The notes beneath the pieces are model-generated. The model was not told the DNA's origin. It saw only the letters and a program-made list of their open reading frames with translations, and searched no databases. From NCBI RefSeq assembly GCF_002946835.1, contig NZ_CP026653.1, positions 1 through 64,000 on the forward strand: a stretch of DNA of 64,000 nt, given 5' to 3'. The position numbers and the translations under genes were made by a program. Source of the DNA: Streptomyces dengpaensis. Lineage in GTDB: Bacteria > Actinomycetota > Actinomycetes > Streptomycetales > Streptomycetaceae. Every line of letters begins with the position of its first letter. Position 1 is the stretch's first letter. Below, in pieces: positions 42,178-50,567 of the stretch.

Positions 42178-42900
42178 TCACTGGTGGGTGGAGGTGTCCG
42201 TGTCGGTCGTCGCTGGCTGGGCAGCGCTCGCCTCGAGTTCGGCGTGGCGCTGCTGGACGTACTCGGTGGCCTGGTGGTCGGCCAGGAGGGTCTTGATCAG
42301 GTCGGCCTGGTAGTCCATGCCGGCGCTGACGCCCTTGTGGAAGCGGCAGGAGTCCTGGGCTTCGGCGCAGGCCGGGCAGTCCTCCCAGCTCTGTTCGTCG
42401 TAGGGCGCGGTCTCCGGTCCGGGGAGCTGCGGCGTGGCCGGGCCGTTGGGGGCGGGGAAGAGGTAGGTGCGGGTGAAGAGGTCCTCGCGCCAGGTGGGCG
42501 GCAGCCCGGTGAGGAAGGCGGCGAGGGCTTGCGCGATGGCGGGGTAGTGGTCGTACAGCGATGCCCACAGCCGTTTGGCCTCGGTGTCCGGGTCGGTCGC
42601 CGCATTCAGCCAGTCGGCCTCCCGGGCGTAGGCGCGGAGCTTCTCGCGCCGTTCCTCCCAGTGGCTGGTGTCGATTCCGGCTTGGATGGCCGCGCCCAGG
42701 ACCCGGGTGTCGTTGAGGAAGTCCGGGGACTGCTGGCGGTGGGCGAGGTCTTCGGCGGCGGCCGGGTCGCGGTCGGCGAGTGCGGCCAGGGCCTGGTCGG
42801 TGAGGAGCGCCGAACGCTGCGTCCACATGTCCGCGTTGGCGTAGGCGGCACTCAGCAGCCGGGTGCGCAGGCGGGTGAGGCTGCTGGTGGTGTCCGTCAT
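42178..42900 (-). CDS. Hypothetical protein with a Cys-rich C-terminal part
   Basis: This 240-aa, mainly helical protein (MTDTTSSLTRLRTRLLSAAY) has a CPACAEAQDSCRFHKG segment near residue 180 that could bind zinc. Hairpins flank it on both sides. It has no known family that I can name. It belongs to the leftward train. Confidence 0.65.
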   Translation of the reverse strand: MTDTTSSLTRLRTRLLSAAYANADMWTQRSALLTDQALAALADRDPAAAEDLAHRQQSPDFLNDTRVLGAAIQAGIDTSHWEERREKLRAYAREADWLNAATDPDTEAKRLWASLYDHYPAIAQALAAFLTGLPPTWREDLFTRTYLFPAPNGPATPQLPGPETAPYDEQSWEDCPACAEAQDSCRFHKGVSAGMDYQADLIKTLLADHQATEYVQQRHAELEASAAQPATTDTDTSTHQ

Positions 42901-43029
42901 GGGGGCTCACTTTCGGGTGAGGGGCTGGTGCTGCGTTGCGGCCGGAGTCGGTGTCGACGGCTGCCCCGCAGGCATGAAGGGCGATCCCGGCCGGGCCGGG
43001 CGTGGTCAGCGGGCCGTGAGGGCAGCGCG

Positions 43030-43278
43030 CTAGTCCTGTTCGATGACCGCGCCGTCGGCCGGAGCACCCCGAGTGAGGCCCCGGAACGGCCGGACGACGA
43101 TCGATCCGTCGGCGCGGCGGATGGCCACGTTGCGCGGCCCGGCGGCCGGTCGCCGACCAGGCCACTGGAAGTGCAGCCAGTTGCCGGTGACGTCAGGAGC
43201 GCGGCGGGCGCAGTACGGGATGACCACGGTGACTGGCTGGCCTCGTTCGAGGTACATCCGGCCGGTCATGCCGCTCAC
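43030..43278 (-). CDS. Small hypothetical protein
   Basis: This 82-aa protein starts at GTG 43278 overlapping the upstream stop (GTGA). It reads like a small beta-barrel (GQPVTVVIPYCARRAPDV; NVAIRRADGSIVVRPF). No family is recognised; it is probably co-translated with the 2-deoxyribosyltransferase-like gene. Confidence 0.6.
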   Translation of the reverse strand: MSGMTGRMYLERGQPVTVVIPYCARRAPDVTGNWLHFQWPGRRPAAGPRNVAIRRADGSIVVRPFRGLTRGAPADGAVIEQD

Positions 43279-43700
43279 GGGCAGGGCGCCGTCTCGGGTG
43301 TGGTGTGGGTGTAGCGGATGGGCTTGCCGACGCTGCGGGCGTAGTCGATCTCACGGCGGGTGCTGTCGCCGATGTAGCCGCCCGGGTTGACGACCAGGAC
43401 CTCGTCCGCCATGTCGATCTTCCGCAGGTGCAGGGTGTCCAGCACCTGCTTGAGCTGGTCGGCCCGCTGCGGATCGGCCCACAACGGGTGGGTGGCCTTC
43501 ATGTTGCAGCCGGGTGCGAGGACGATCCGGCCGGCCGCAGTCTCGTACAGGTTGGCCTCTTGAAGCTGCTCCCAGTACCTGGTGGATCCGCACAGAACAA
43601 CGATCTTCGGGCGGCGTGCGGCCTCCCGGTCGCGTACGTATCCGTCGATGCCGCGGGCAGTGATGTGGCAGACGGTCTTCCAGAATTCGCGGGCACTCAT
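43275..43700 (-). CDS. Nucleoside 2-deoxyribosyltransferase-like protein
   Basis: This 141-aa protein contains VVLCGSTRYWEQLQEANLYE, later LHLRKIDMADEVLVVNPGGY and STRREIDYARSVGKPIRY. This order, a CGS strand-loop, then a DMADEVLV-type acid and a TxxEIxYA helix, fits the nucleoside 2-deoxyribosyltransferase-like/DUF4406 fold. Such proteins bind nucleosides or nucleotide sugars. ATG 43700 was chosen. Its role on the plasmid is open; nucleotide salvage or defence-linked sensing are both possible. Confidence 0.7.
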   Translation of the reverse strand: MSAREFWKTVCHITARGIDGYVRDREAARRPKIVVLCGSTRYWEQLQEANLYETAAGRIVLAPGCNMKATHPLWADPQRADQLKQVLDTLHLRKIDMADEVLVVNPGGYIGDSTRREIDYARSVGKPIRYTHTTPETAPCP

Positions 43701-43770
43701 GTGATTCCTCTTCTGTGGGATGCCTGGGTCTGACGTGCCGGAATAGGTGGTGGGGCTGGTCAAAGGGGTG

Positions 43771-43811
43771 CTGCGGGGCGGCCGGAGTCGGTGTCGACGG
43801 CCGCCCCGCAG
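43771..43811 (-). repeat. Intercistronic hairpin, CGGCCG type
   Basis: Arms CTGCGGGGCGGCCG (43771-43784) and CGGCCGCCCCGCAG (43798-43811) are perfect. The 13-nt loop GAGTCGGTGTCGA is the same as in the partly decayed copy at 42931-42971, so the two arose by duplication of an intercistronic unit. Confidence 0.75.
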
Positions 43812-43825
43812 GTATGAGGGGTGGT

Positions 43826-45082
43826 TCAGCTGGCAGGGCGGCCTGGCATGAGGAGGTCGTCGAACTGCTGGAATTTCTCTTCGCGGGTGCCGGTGACGGT
43901 CGCGTGCATCACCTGGGCTGGCTGGTTGGGGTCGGGTCCGGCCTTGCGTGAGAACACCGCCGCGCACAGCGGCTGTGCGACCCCGGGGAACACGCGGGTC
44001 GGCACGGTCGGCTGCATCCCCTCCGGTGTCAGTTCGATGACCAGTCCCTGGTCGGCGGTCCGGCGCAGTGCGGCGCGCATGCCGTCGAAGGCTTGGGAGT
44101 CGAGCCAGGCGGCGGGGGAGAGGAAGGCGACGACGCCGGTGTGCAGGCGGGTTTCGAAGACACGCCACAGAGCCCAGCGCCAGAAGTAGACGTGCAGGTT
44201 GGAAAGGGCGTACTCCAGACGGCCCCGCCCGGGATAGCGGAACTCGTCGAGGCTGGGCCGCCACAGTTCGTCCGCGGCTCGTGCCTGGCCCCGGCGGGGC
44301 CTGCGGGCCTCGATCCAGGGGGCGGCTCCTTTGGCCTTGTCCTTGTACGGGGGGTTGCCGACGATCGCCAGCGGGCGAGGCGAGTTGAGGCGTCCCGCCA
44401 GTGCGGGAGGGACGTCTCCGGCGAGCGCGTCACCGACGATGATGTTGTTGTCGAGCCAGCCGATCGGCGGGAAGCCGCCGGCCTCCAGCCAGCACGCGGA
44501 CTTGGCGAGGTCGACAGCGACCGGGTCGGTGTCGATGCCGTAGACGCAGGAGCGCATGACGTCGGCCGTGACGGCCTGGACGGTGAGGCGGGCGGGATTG
44601 TGGGTGCCGTACAGCAGGCCGACGTAGGCGGAGGCGAGGATGCGTGCTGCGGCGATGAGGAACACTCCGCCGCCGCACGCCGGGTCCAGCACCGAAAGGT
44701 TGAGGACGTCGGCGGGGTCGTCGTCCAGGTGCAGGTCGGTGATGGTGCTCAGGGCGGCGCGGGTCAGGGGGTGGGCGATCTGGGGCGGGGTGTACCAGGT
44801 GCCGGACGCGCTGCGGGTCTCGGAGGCGAGTAACTGCTCGCGCAGGCTGCCGAGTTCCGCCGCACCCCAGGTGGTGATGCCGTCGAGGTCCTGGAGGAGC
44901 TTGCGGATCCGGTGCGCGGTGTCGACGGGCAGGTCGACGGGCCAGGGTTCGGCGAACCCGCGGGCGGCGGCGACCGTGTTCACCGCGAGCCGGATGATCT
45001 GGCGGTGGCCGTCGTCGCCGGGCGCTTCTGCCGCAAGAGATTCAAGGGTGCTTGCGGGGATGTTCGTACGGGGGCCGGCCAT
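43826..45082 (-). CDS. N6-adenine DNA methyltransferase
   Basis: This 418-aa protein has the SAM motif LDPACGGGVFLIAAARIL and the catalytic NPPY in AIVGNPPYKDKAKG, the order of gamma-class N6-adenine methylases of Eco57I/type IIG style. An LSPAAWLDSQAFDGM segment further on is common in these enzymes. No restriction domain and no specificity subunit are adjacent, so it is probably an orphan modification enzyme. It may protect incoming DNA during transfer or regulate plasmid genes. ATG 45082 is preceded by AAGGAGG-like sequence. Confidence 0.8.
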   Translation of the reverse strand: MAGPRTNIPASTLESLAAEAPGDDGHRQIIRLAVNTVAAARGFAEPWPVDLPVDTAHRIRKLLQDLDGITTWGAAELGSLREQLLASETRSASGTWYTPPQIAHPLTRAALSTITDLHLDDDPADVLNLSVLDPACGGGVFLIAAARILASAYVGLLYGTHNPARLTVQAVTADVMRSCVYGIDTDPVAVDLAKSACWLEAGGFPPIGWLDNNIIVGDALAGDVPPALAGRLNSPRPLAIVGNPPYKDKAKGAAPWIEARRPRRGQARAADELWRPSLDEFRYPGRGRLEYALSNLHVYFWRWALWRVFETRLHTGVVAFLSPAAWLDSQAFDGMRAALRRTADQGLVIELTPEGMQPTVPTRVFPGVAQPLCAAVFSRKAGPDPNQPAQVMHATVTGTREEKFQQFDDLLMPGRPAS

Positions 45083-45157
45083 GAAGGGTTCCTCCTTGTC
45101 GCAGGCCAAAGGAGCGCCGCACCCGTGTGGAAGGCGGGCACGGCGCTCGGGGTGGTG

Positions 45158-45343
45158 TTACTGGGGTGGGGTGTCGTCGGTGACCACGAGGAACTGGTCA
45201 CCGACGAGGTCCATCACGACCTGGACGTCCGTGCCCTGAGCTCGTTGGGCGGCGGCGTACTCTTCCGCCGGCCACGAACCGCGGGGTGCTCCGGCGGGGA
45301 ACCGCTCCAAGACGGTGCGGGACTGCGCGGTGGTCGTGGTCAT
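45158..45343 (-). CDS. Small hypothetical protein
   Basis: This 61-aa protein (MTTTTAQSRTVLERFPAGAP) starts at ATG 45343 overlapping the upstream stop (TGATG). Its second half is strand-like and acidic (VQVVMDLVGDQFLVVTDD). A hairpin with arms 45112-45119 and 45141-45148 follows. The function is unknown. Confidence 0.55.
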   Translation of the reverse strand: MTTTTAQSRTVLERFPAGAPRGSWPAEEYAAAQRAQGTDVQVVMDLVGDQFLVVTDDTPPQ

Positions 45344-45813
45344 CACGCGTCACCGCCGTTCCCGCTCTCGTGGATCTCGATCAGCGTGCCGATGGCGTCG
45401 GGGTTCTCCGCGATGCCGACCCACTGCCCTAGGGCGGTGAAGACGGGCACGGCGTCGGTGTCGGCGTCGAACACCACGACGTAGTCGCCGTACCTGTCGA
45501 GGACCATCTCCTGCAGTGCCCGCGCCGGTGCGGTGGCCAGGACCTCCAGGGCGTCGACGGTGAGCTGCGCGGCTTCGCCTGTGTCGGAGGGCTGGACCAG
45601 GGTTCCGGAGAGGTGCAGCAGGTCGCCGGGCTGTATCTCGGTGAGGAGCGCATAGGCGATGCGGGGCTCTTCAGTCGTGCAGGAGAACACCGTGTCGTCC
45701 TCGGGGTCGTCGGTGGGTGAGGAGATCACCTCGAACCGGGCAGTTCCCGGGCAGGTGCCGGGGGTGGGGACGGCGTAGAGGAAGCCGTCGATGGTGAGGG
45801 GCTTGGTGTCCAT
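45343..45813 (-). CDS. Hypothetical beta-rich protein
   Basis: This 156-aa protein (MDTKPLTIDGFLYAVPTPGT) has OB-fold-like features: RFEVISSPTDDPEDD, then LHLSGTLVQPSD and LTVDALEVLATAPA. It could be a small nucleic-acid-binding protein, but the assignment is only suggestive. It is coupled to the Lsr2-domain gene by TGATG at its start and to the 61-aa gene at its end. Confidence 0.6.
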   Translation of the reverse strand: MDTKPLTIDGFLYAVPTPGTCPGTARFEVISSPTDDPEDDTVFSCTTEEPRIAYALLTEIQPGDLLHLSGTLVQPSDTGEAAQLTVDALEVLATAPARALQEMVLDRYGDYVVVFDADTDAVPVFTALGQWVGIAENPDAIGTLIEIHESGNGGDA

Positions 45814-46697
45814 CAGCTCGCCGCCGCCAGGTTGGTGGTGCGGTGGGCGGCGTCGTACGCGTCCATGACCTTCTTGGCCGGGTTGCCCCGGTCGGCGACC
45901 TGGTGGCCGTTGGCCCGTGCCCAGGTCCGGATCGCGGCCAGTTCCTCCGAGCTGCGCTTGCCGTTGGGCTCCGGGGCAGCGGCCACGGCGGTGGTGGTGG
46001 CCTGGTCCTCGGTGGCGGCGCGGCCGCCGGTCTTCACCTGGCGCAGCTGTGCCTGCGCGGCCTCCAGTTCGGCCCTGGCGTTGGCGACTCGCTGCTCTGC
46101 CGCGCGTTGTGCGGCGTCGGCGGTACGGCGTTCGGTCAGCTCGGTGAGGTCGCTGCGGACGCGGGCGGCCCGGTTGCGGATGGTGGCGGCCGGGTGGTTC
46201 TCCGCCCACGCGAGCAGGGCCTCGATCTGGTCGGCGTCCATCGTGTTGTCGGGTGCCGGGACGTCCGTCTCCGGGGTGCCGGTGCTGTCCTGCGTGTCCG
46301 CGTCGGTGGCGGGCAGTCCGGCGTTCTGGAGGGCGTCGGCGATTCCGGCGTGCTGGACGGCGTCGGCGAGTTCGCTCTCCGACAGTCCGAGGGTGTCGCG
46401 GACGCGCTCGGGGCTGTCGCCGTTGTTGAGCATGGAGGCGGCGGTGGCGGTGAAGGCGTTGGCGGGCATCGGGTCTCCGGGCGTCGGGGTGTCGTCGGGG
46501 GTGGTGAGGTGGGGGAGTAGGCGTACGAGGTCGTCTTCGTCGCAGGGCAGTCCGAGCGCGCCCAAGAGGTCGGCGAGGTCGTCCTTGTCGCGGGCCTGGT
46601 GGGCGACCACCAGGGAGGCAGCAGCGCTCTGTCCGCTGCCGAGGGGGGTGAGTTCGAGGGCCTCGGCTTCGAGGGCCTCTTTCTGGTCGGTGAACAT
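45813..46697 (-). CDS. Protein with C-terminal Lsr2 DNA-binding domain
   Basis: This 294-aa protein ends with EELAAIRTWARANGHQVADR followed by AKKVMDAYDAAH, the Lsr2 DNA-binding domain with its RGR-like AT-hook replaced by RGN. Lsr2 proteins silence A+T-rich foreign DNA in actinobacteria. Normal Lsr2 is about 110 residues; here a long N-terminal part has an acidic region, a helical pair and a coiled coil (about residues 190-230). It may be a plasmid-borne silencer or modulator that limits the fitness cost of the plasmid. AGGAGGG precedes ATG 46697. Confidence 0.75.
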   Translation of the reverse strand: MFTDQKEALEAEALELTPLGSGQSAAASLVVAHQARDKDDLADLLGALGLPCDEDDLVRLLPHLTTPDDTPTPGDPMPANAFTATAASMLNNGDSPERVRDTLGLSESELADAVQHAGIADALQNAGLPATDADTQDSTGTPETDVPAPDNTMDADQIEALLAWAENHPAATIRNRAARVRSDLTELTERRTADAAQRAAEQRVANARAELEAAQAQLRQVKTGGRAATEDQATTTAVAAAPEPNGKRSSEELAAIRTWARANGHQVADRGNPAKKVMDAYDAAHRTTNLAAAS

Positions 46698-46708
46698 GAC
46701 CGGCCCTC

Positions 46709-46882
46709 CTACGCGGCGGTGGTGCGGGGCTTGCGTTGCGCGAGGTCCAGGAGCTCGCGGTTGCGCTTCTTCTGGGCGTCGGTGAGCGGCCGGGCCTTCG
46801 CGCCGTGGCGATGCCAGAGCGGGGACGCGGGCGGCTCGGGGTAGGCGAGGGCGTGGTCGACCTCGCGTGGGGTGCTGCTCAA
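46709..46882 (-). CDS. Small basic hypothetical protein, TTG start
   Basis: This 57-aa protein starts at TTG 46882 (LSSTPREVDHALAYPEPPAS) with GGAGG directly upstream. It ends in a basic helix (TDAQKKRNRELLDLAQRK). It sits just before the Lsr2-domain gene and is likely co-transcribed. No family is recognised. Confidence 0.5.
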   Translation of the reverse strand: MSSTPREVDHALAYPEPPASPLWHRHGAKARPLTDAQKKRNRELLDLAQRKPRTTAA

Positions 46883-46905
46883 AGGAGCCTCCAGATGGAG
46901 GGAGT

Positions 46906-47193
46906 TCAGGCGTGGTCGTCGCCTTGGCCCTTGGACTTGGGCTTGGCGTCGGAGGCGAACCGCCCGAGGCGGGCCTCAACGGGGTTGGCGGTGATCCAGT
47001 CCTCGGCGCACGCCTTGTGCACGGGCTCCCCGGAGTGGGAGCGCATGGGCGTGGGCCTGCCGCACAGTGCGCAGGAGCGGTCCTGCCAGCGGTCGAAGTG
47101 CTGGTTGTCGCGCCAGTCGAGAAGTTCACCGGGAGCCGGGATCAGGCCCGGCTCGAACTGTGGCTTCTCTTTCTTGCGTCCCGTGCGGGTCAC
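46906..47193 (-). CDS. Small Cys/His-containing protein (treble-clef candidate)
   Basis: This 95-aa protein starts at GTG 47193 overlapping the ASCH gene's stop (GTGA). It holds CALCGRPTPMRSHSGEPVHK followed by AC, a CxxC...HxxC arrangement like a treble-clef or HNH-type zinc site. The tail is Lys/Gly-rich (KPKSKGQGDDHA). It could bind nucleic acid. Confidence 0.6.
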   Translation of the reverse strand: MTRTGRKKEKPQFEPGLIPAPGELLDWRDNQHFDRWQDRSCALCGRPTPMRSHSGEPVHKACAEDWITANPVEARLGRFASDAKPKSKGQGDDHA

Positions 47194-47633
47194 GGCCGGA
47201 AGTCGGGCAGCTGCTGGAAGACGTGCGTCAGCAGGTCCGGCTTCGGCTTCCAGGCCGGGAGCGCGCCCGTGGCGGGCACGGGCAGGGCGAGCTCCTGGAC
47301 GTCGGCGAAGACCAGGTGGTGCCCGCCGCGCTGCGCCCAGGGACTGGTGCATTTCTCGGGCCCCTGGTCGGGGTGGCAGCCGGTGAGGCGGGCGACGCCG
47401 ATGACCGCGCCCAGGTGCAGTTCGCGGCCTCGGATCGCGGTGGCGACCAGCGGGTCGCGCAGGGCGGGGCGCTCCAGCTTCAGCCCGGCGTGGATCAGGA
47501 TCCAGCCGCCTTGCCACGGCCAGTTCACGGGCCTGTTCTCCGGGTTCTTCCCGGCGAGGATGCAGGTCGCCCAGGGCTGGCGGATCGTGATGCCGCGGAT
47601 CCAGTCGCCCTCGGGCAGGGTGGCGATGCTCAC
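47190..47633 (-). CDS. ASCH-domain (PUA-like) protein
   Basis: This 147-aa protein begins near GITIRQPWATCILAGKNPEN, the ASCH signature (xRQPWAxxIxxGxKxxExR), followed by GGWILIHAG. ASCH domains bind RNA or modified bases; some members are nucleases of the YqfB type. GTG 47633 was chosen; further in-frame GTG codons lie upstream. It is coupled by GTGA to the small Cys/His protein. The role is unknown. Confidence 0.7.
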   Translation of the reverse strand: MSIATLPEGDWIRGITIRQPWATCILAGKNPENRPVNWPWQGGWILIHAGLKLERPALRDPLVATAIRGRELHLGAVIGVARLTGCHPDQGPEKCTSPWAQRGGHHLVFADVQELALPVPATGALPAWKPKPDLLTHVFQQLPDFRP

Positions 47634-47784
47634 GTGGCTCGCCCCCACAGTGCGCGCTGCCCGATTCGGGCCTGAACGCGCAGGACGGAGTCCATACTTG
47701 GGATCTCCCTCTCGTCTCGTACGGGATGGATGGCCCGGGGCGGGCGGTTGGTTTGGACGCCTTGTCGTCCGTCCCGGGGTGTAG

Positions 47785-48096
47785 CTACAGCTCGAAGTCA
47801 CCGTCGTCGGCGAGGCGGCTCAAGCTGTACGGGGTGTTCCATTGGCCGACAGTCGCGGCGGGCCAGTCGAGCTCCCAGCCGGGCCGGTAGCCGCGGGCTC
47901 CCCAGCCGTCCGGCCGGTTGCCGGGAATCTCGAGTCCGGCCTCCTGCGTGGCGCGTGCCGCGTCGTAGACCTCGTGCGCGATCCGTACGGCGGCGCTGCG
48001 GCTGTCGGCGGGGCCGGCGAAGACGTGCACACCGCTCAGGCCGGGCTGGACGGTGCTCCTTATCGGGACGTCGACCTCGAAGTAAGGCAGGCCCAT
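47785..48096 (-). CDS. Small hypothetical protein
   Basis: This 103-aa protein starts at ATG 48096 (MGLPYFEVDVPIRSTVQPGL), nine bases after GGGAG; the in-frame ATG at 48105 lies directly on that site and is less likely. It has a strand-helix pattern (GVHVFAGPADSRSAAVRIAH). A hairpin with arms near 48144-48157 and 48165-48179 separates it from the upstream gene. Confidence 0.6.
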   Translation of the reverse strand: MGLPYFEVDVPIRSTVQPGLSGVHVFAGPADSRSAAVRIAHEVYDAARATQEAGLEIPGNRPDGWGARGYRPGWELDWPAATVGQWNTPYSLSRLADDGDFEL

Positions 48097-48204
48097 GACG
48101 TCCATCTCCCTTCGTTCATCTCGTGGTTGAGGGGCCACTGCGACCGCCCCGGCCCCGGCGATTGCGGGGTCCGGGGCGGCACAGAGTGCGCTCAACGCGC
48201 GGGG

Positions 48205-48492
48205 TCAGCGAGTGGCTTCGACGGCGTTGCGCAGATGGGTGCGCGCCTGCGCCAGCAGCTCACGCTGGTCGTCTCCGGGGCCGTTCAGCGCCTCGGTGAG
48301 GTGGACGACTGCGTCGTCCAGGTCCACGCCGGCGGGGTTGAGGACGTCACGGACGCGTGCGACCAGGTCGATGAACTCGTTCGGCGACGGGTCGTGTGGT
48401 GCGTCCTCGGAGATGAGGGCGGCGAGATCCCGGGTGAAGCAGGCGCTGAGCGCGGCGAACGTGTTCTTGGTGGGCTGGGCGGGAACGGCCAC
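48205..48492 (-). CDS. Small helical hypothetical protein
   Basis: This 95-aa protein (MAVPAQPTKNTFAALSACFT) is nearly all helix, with heptad-like spacing in FIDLVARVRDVLNPAG and LLAQARTHLRNAVEA. AAGGAGG precedes the start. The upstream gap holds a hairpin (48527-48533/48542-48548). The function is unknown. Confidence 0.6.
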   Translation of the reverse strand: MAVPAQPTKNTFAALSACFTRDLAALISEDAPHDPSPNEFIDLVARVRDVLNPAGVDLDDAVVHLTEALNGPGDDQRELLAQARTHLRNAVEATR

Positions 48493-48582
48493 AAGGCCTC
48501 CTTGGTAGTCGAGCTGGAGGGTGATGGGCCGCCTGGGGCCCGGCGGCCGTGTGGACGGTGCTGCTCGGTCGTCGCCGCGGGG

Positions 48583-48900
48583 TCAGTCGCCGACCATGCC
48601 GCGGAACTCCTGCGTCATCTCCTGGACGACGGGCGCGAGGAGTTTGTCGGCCTTGCGCAGGAACACGGTGCGCTCGTTGTCGTCGGTTGAGAGGTGGGCC
48701 TCGTGGAGGAAGGCCGAAGCGGTCCTCACGTCTTCGTGACCGTCGATGCCGGCCAATGAGAAGTTGCGGGCCGCAGTGCCGAGCTGATCGGCGAGGGTGC
48801 CGATGTCGGTGGCCTGGTCCTTGTCCTTCTCTGCGACGTAGGCGGTGTCGGCGGCGTAGCGGCGGATGAGGTCGTCGGCGGTGATCGTGGCGGTGGTCAT
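48583..48900 (-). CDS. Small helical hypothetical protein
   Basis: This 105-aa protein (MTTATITADDLIRRYAADTA) is helical throughout (FLHEAHLSTDDNERTVFLRK). It looks like a short cytoplasmic helical bundle and is in line with its neighbours in the leftward train. No family is recognised. Confidence 0.6.
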   Translation of the reverse strand: MTTATITADDLIRRYAADTAYVAEKDKDQATDIGTLADQLGTAARNFSLAGIDGHEDVRTASAFLHEAHLSTDDNERTVFLRKADKLLAPVVQEMTQEFRGMVGD

Positions 48901-48910
48901 CTGGGTTCTC

Positions 48911-49273
48911 CTACTCGGGAGCTCGGGCCGTCGCGTTCGACGGCGAAGAGTCGGGCTGTGGGGTGTTCTTGCCGGGTACGGCCGGGGGCGGGACTGACTG
49001 TGTGTCGCCTCCCGTGCGGTGCTGCCGGTCGGCGAGGGCCAGGAATTCGAATCCGAGGTCCGGCGCGGACAGGATCGTGCGGAGGATCGAGGCGAAGCCG
49101 TCGCGCTCGATGGGGTTGAGGCGGTCCCACACGGCGTGTGCGTCGGTGTGGACGCCTACGGCCTGGAGGTAGGCCTCTTCCGTGGTGACGGTGTACGTGG
49201 CTCCACACCGGCCGCACCGGTAGGTGGCCTGGTCCCAGCCGGAAGCAGATCCGAGAGTGGGCTCGGTGGTCAT
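48911..49273 (-). CDS. Hypothetical protein with N-terminal CxxC
   Basis: This 120-aa protein starts at ATG 49273 overlapping the kinase-like gene's stop (TGATG). YRCGRCGATYTV near residues 18-29 is half of a zinc ribbon. A helical middle (VWDRLNPIERDGFASILRTI) and a disordered Pro/Ser-rich tail follow. Confidence 0.6.
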   Translation of the reverse strand: MTTEPTLGSASGWDQATYRCGRCGATYTVTTEEAYLQAVGVHTDAHAVWDRLNPIERDGFASILRTILSAPDLGFEFLALADRQHRTGGDTQSVPPPAVPGKNTPQPDSSPSNATARAPE

Positions 49274-50220
49274 CCGCGGGCGGCCTCCAGCGCCTGTGCG
49301 GCGTGGTCGTCGGCCTCCTGGTCGACGTCGTCGAAGCTGCCGTGGACGGTGCAGACGATGTCCTCGTGGTTGTCCAACTGGCCGGTGAGCGCGCGGTGCA
49401 GGCAGCCGATGCTCCAGGCCGGCGCCCACGCATAGCCGCCGCACTCGGGGTCGAACGGGCAGGGCACCATGACGTCGAAGCCGTAGTCGCCCTCTCCGTC
49501 GACGTCGGTGCGCAGGGCGAGGGTGAGGTACAGCTGACCGAGGCGGATCTCCGCGACCCGGTCGCCGCCCGCGACGTCGGAGCCGTCCTTCCACTGCCAC
49601 AGGGGCAGGATCTCGGGGCCGAAGACGCGGCGGACCAGGAGCAGGTCGCCCAGGCCGTCGCCGCCGTCCAGTCCAAGGTCGGCGCTGCGGGCCTCGCTCA
49701 GGCGGCGCAGGTACGGCTCCAGCCGGTTGAGGCCCCCAACGAAGAAAGTCTCGTTGAAGCCCTCAGCCCGCAGCGACTGGACCGAGTGGACCATCGCCTT
49801 GTGCTGGGTGCGGACGGTGTCCTCGGGCACGCGCCGGTTGTCCGGGCGGCCGTCCTGCCGGGCGATGCAGAGCGAGAGGGGCGTCGCGACGATGACCGCG
49901 ATGGTCGGCATCCCGTGCCGCTTCGCGGCCATGACCAGGTCGACCCGTACCGGCTGTTCGAGATTGGTCGCGTCGATCACCGTGTTCAGCTTCCGGGCCA
50001 TCCGGCGTTCCAGGATGAGCTTGAGAACGTCAGCGGCGTCGCCTGTGGCGTCCTGGCAGCCCGGATCGTCGCTGATAACGCCGCGCAGGCCATCGAGCGA
50101 GAGGACCTGGGAGGCGGGCCAGGTGCTGGCCAGCGTCGTCTTCCCCGCTCCAGAGGCACCGATCAGCACGATCAGGGCGTTGTCCGGCAGCTCCGGGTAC
50201 TGCGGCATCGGCGCGGTCAT
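49270..50220 (-). CDS. P-loop kinase (polynucleotide-kinase-like)
   Basis: This 316-aa protein has Walker A LIGASGAGKTTLA (about residues 18-30), then VIDATNLEQPVR and RVPEDTVRTQH, an order typical of T4 polynucleotide kinase/Zeta-like P-loop enzymes. The C-terminal 130 residues form a separate domain with Cys pairs (CPFDPECGGYAW). It could phosphorylate a nucleic-acid end or a small molecule. Both ends are coupled to neighbours (GTG-type at 50220 side, TGATG at 49273). Confidence 0.7.
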   Translation of the reverse strand: MTAPMPQYPELPDNALIVLIGASGAGKTTLASTWPASQVLSLDGLRGVISDDPGCQDATGDAADVLKLILERRMARKLNTVIDATNLEQPVRVDLVMAAKRHGMPTIAVIVATPLSLCIARQDGRPDNRRVPEDTVRTQHKAMVHSVQSLRAEGFNETFFVGGLNRLEPYLRRLSEARSADLGLDGGDGLGDLLLVRRVFGPEILPLWQWKDGSDVAGGDRVAEIRLGQLYLTLALRTDVDGEGDYGFDVMVPCPFDPECGGYAWAPAWSIGCLHRALTGQLDNHEDIVCTVHGSFDDVDQEADDHAAQALEAARG

Positions 50221-50567
50221 TCGAAGTCTCCTTGCGGGTGGAGGGAGTTGGCAGCCCAGATGAGGCGCTGCCCGGCGTTGTCGGTGATCAGGGTGGCGGC
50301 CTCGTGCAGCGGGCATGAGGCGTCGCCGTCGCGGTCGGGCTCGATGCGTTCGGCTCGCTTCGCGGCGGCGGTGAGCAGCTGCGCGACGGACGCCATGAAC
50401 CCGCCGGGCGGGTCGGTGTCCTCGCTCAACTCGCGCAGGATCTCGGCGAGCTCCGCCGGGTCGACGTCGTCGGCGCTCAGGTCGTCCTCGATCTGCTGGA
50501 GGGCGAGCTGGGCGATCGCGGCGGAGGCACGGACGCGGTCGATGCGCGTACGGGTCTGCGCGGTCAC
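50217..50567 (-). CDS. Small hypothetical protein
   Basis: This 116-aa protein starts at GTG 50567 overlapping the upstream stop (GTGA). It has acidic helices (IEDDLSADDVDPAELAEILR) and a CPLHEAATLI segment. It overlaps the kinase-like gene's start by four bases, so these three genes form a translationally coupled block. Confidence 0.6.
   Translation of the reverse strand: MTAQTRTRIDRVRASAAIAQLALQQIEDDLSADDVDPAELAEILRELSEDTDPPGGFMASVAQLLTAAAKRAERIEPDRDGDASCPLHEAATLITDNAGQRLIWAANSLHPQGDFE

Noticed and set aside
41542..43314. A 590-aa rightward open frame in the transfer train
   Set aside because: It spans several convincing leftward genes and their junctions and shows false-frame composition.
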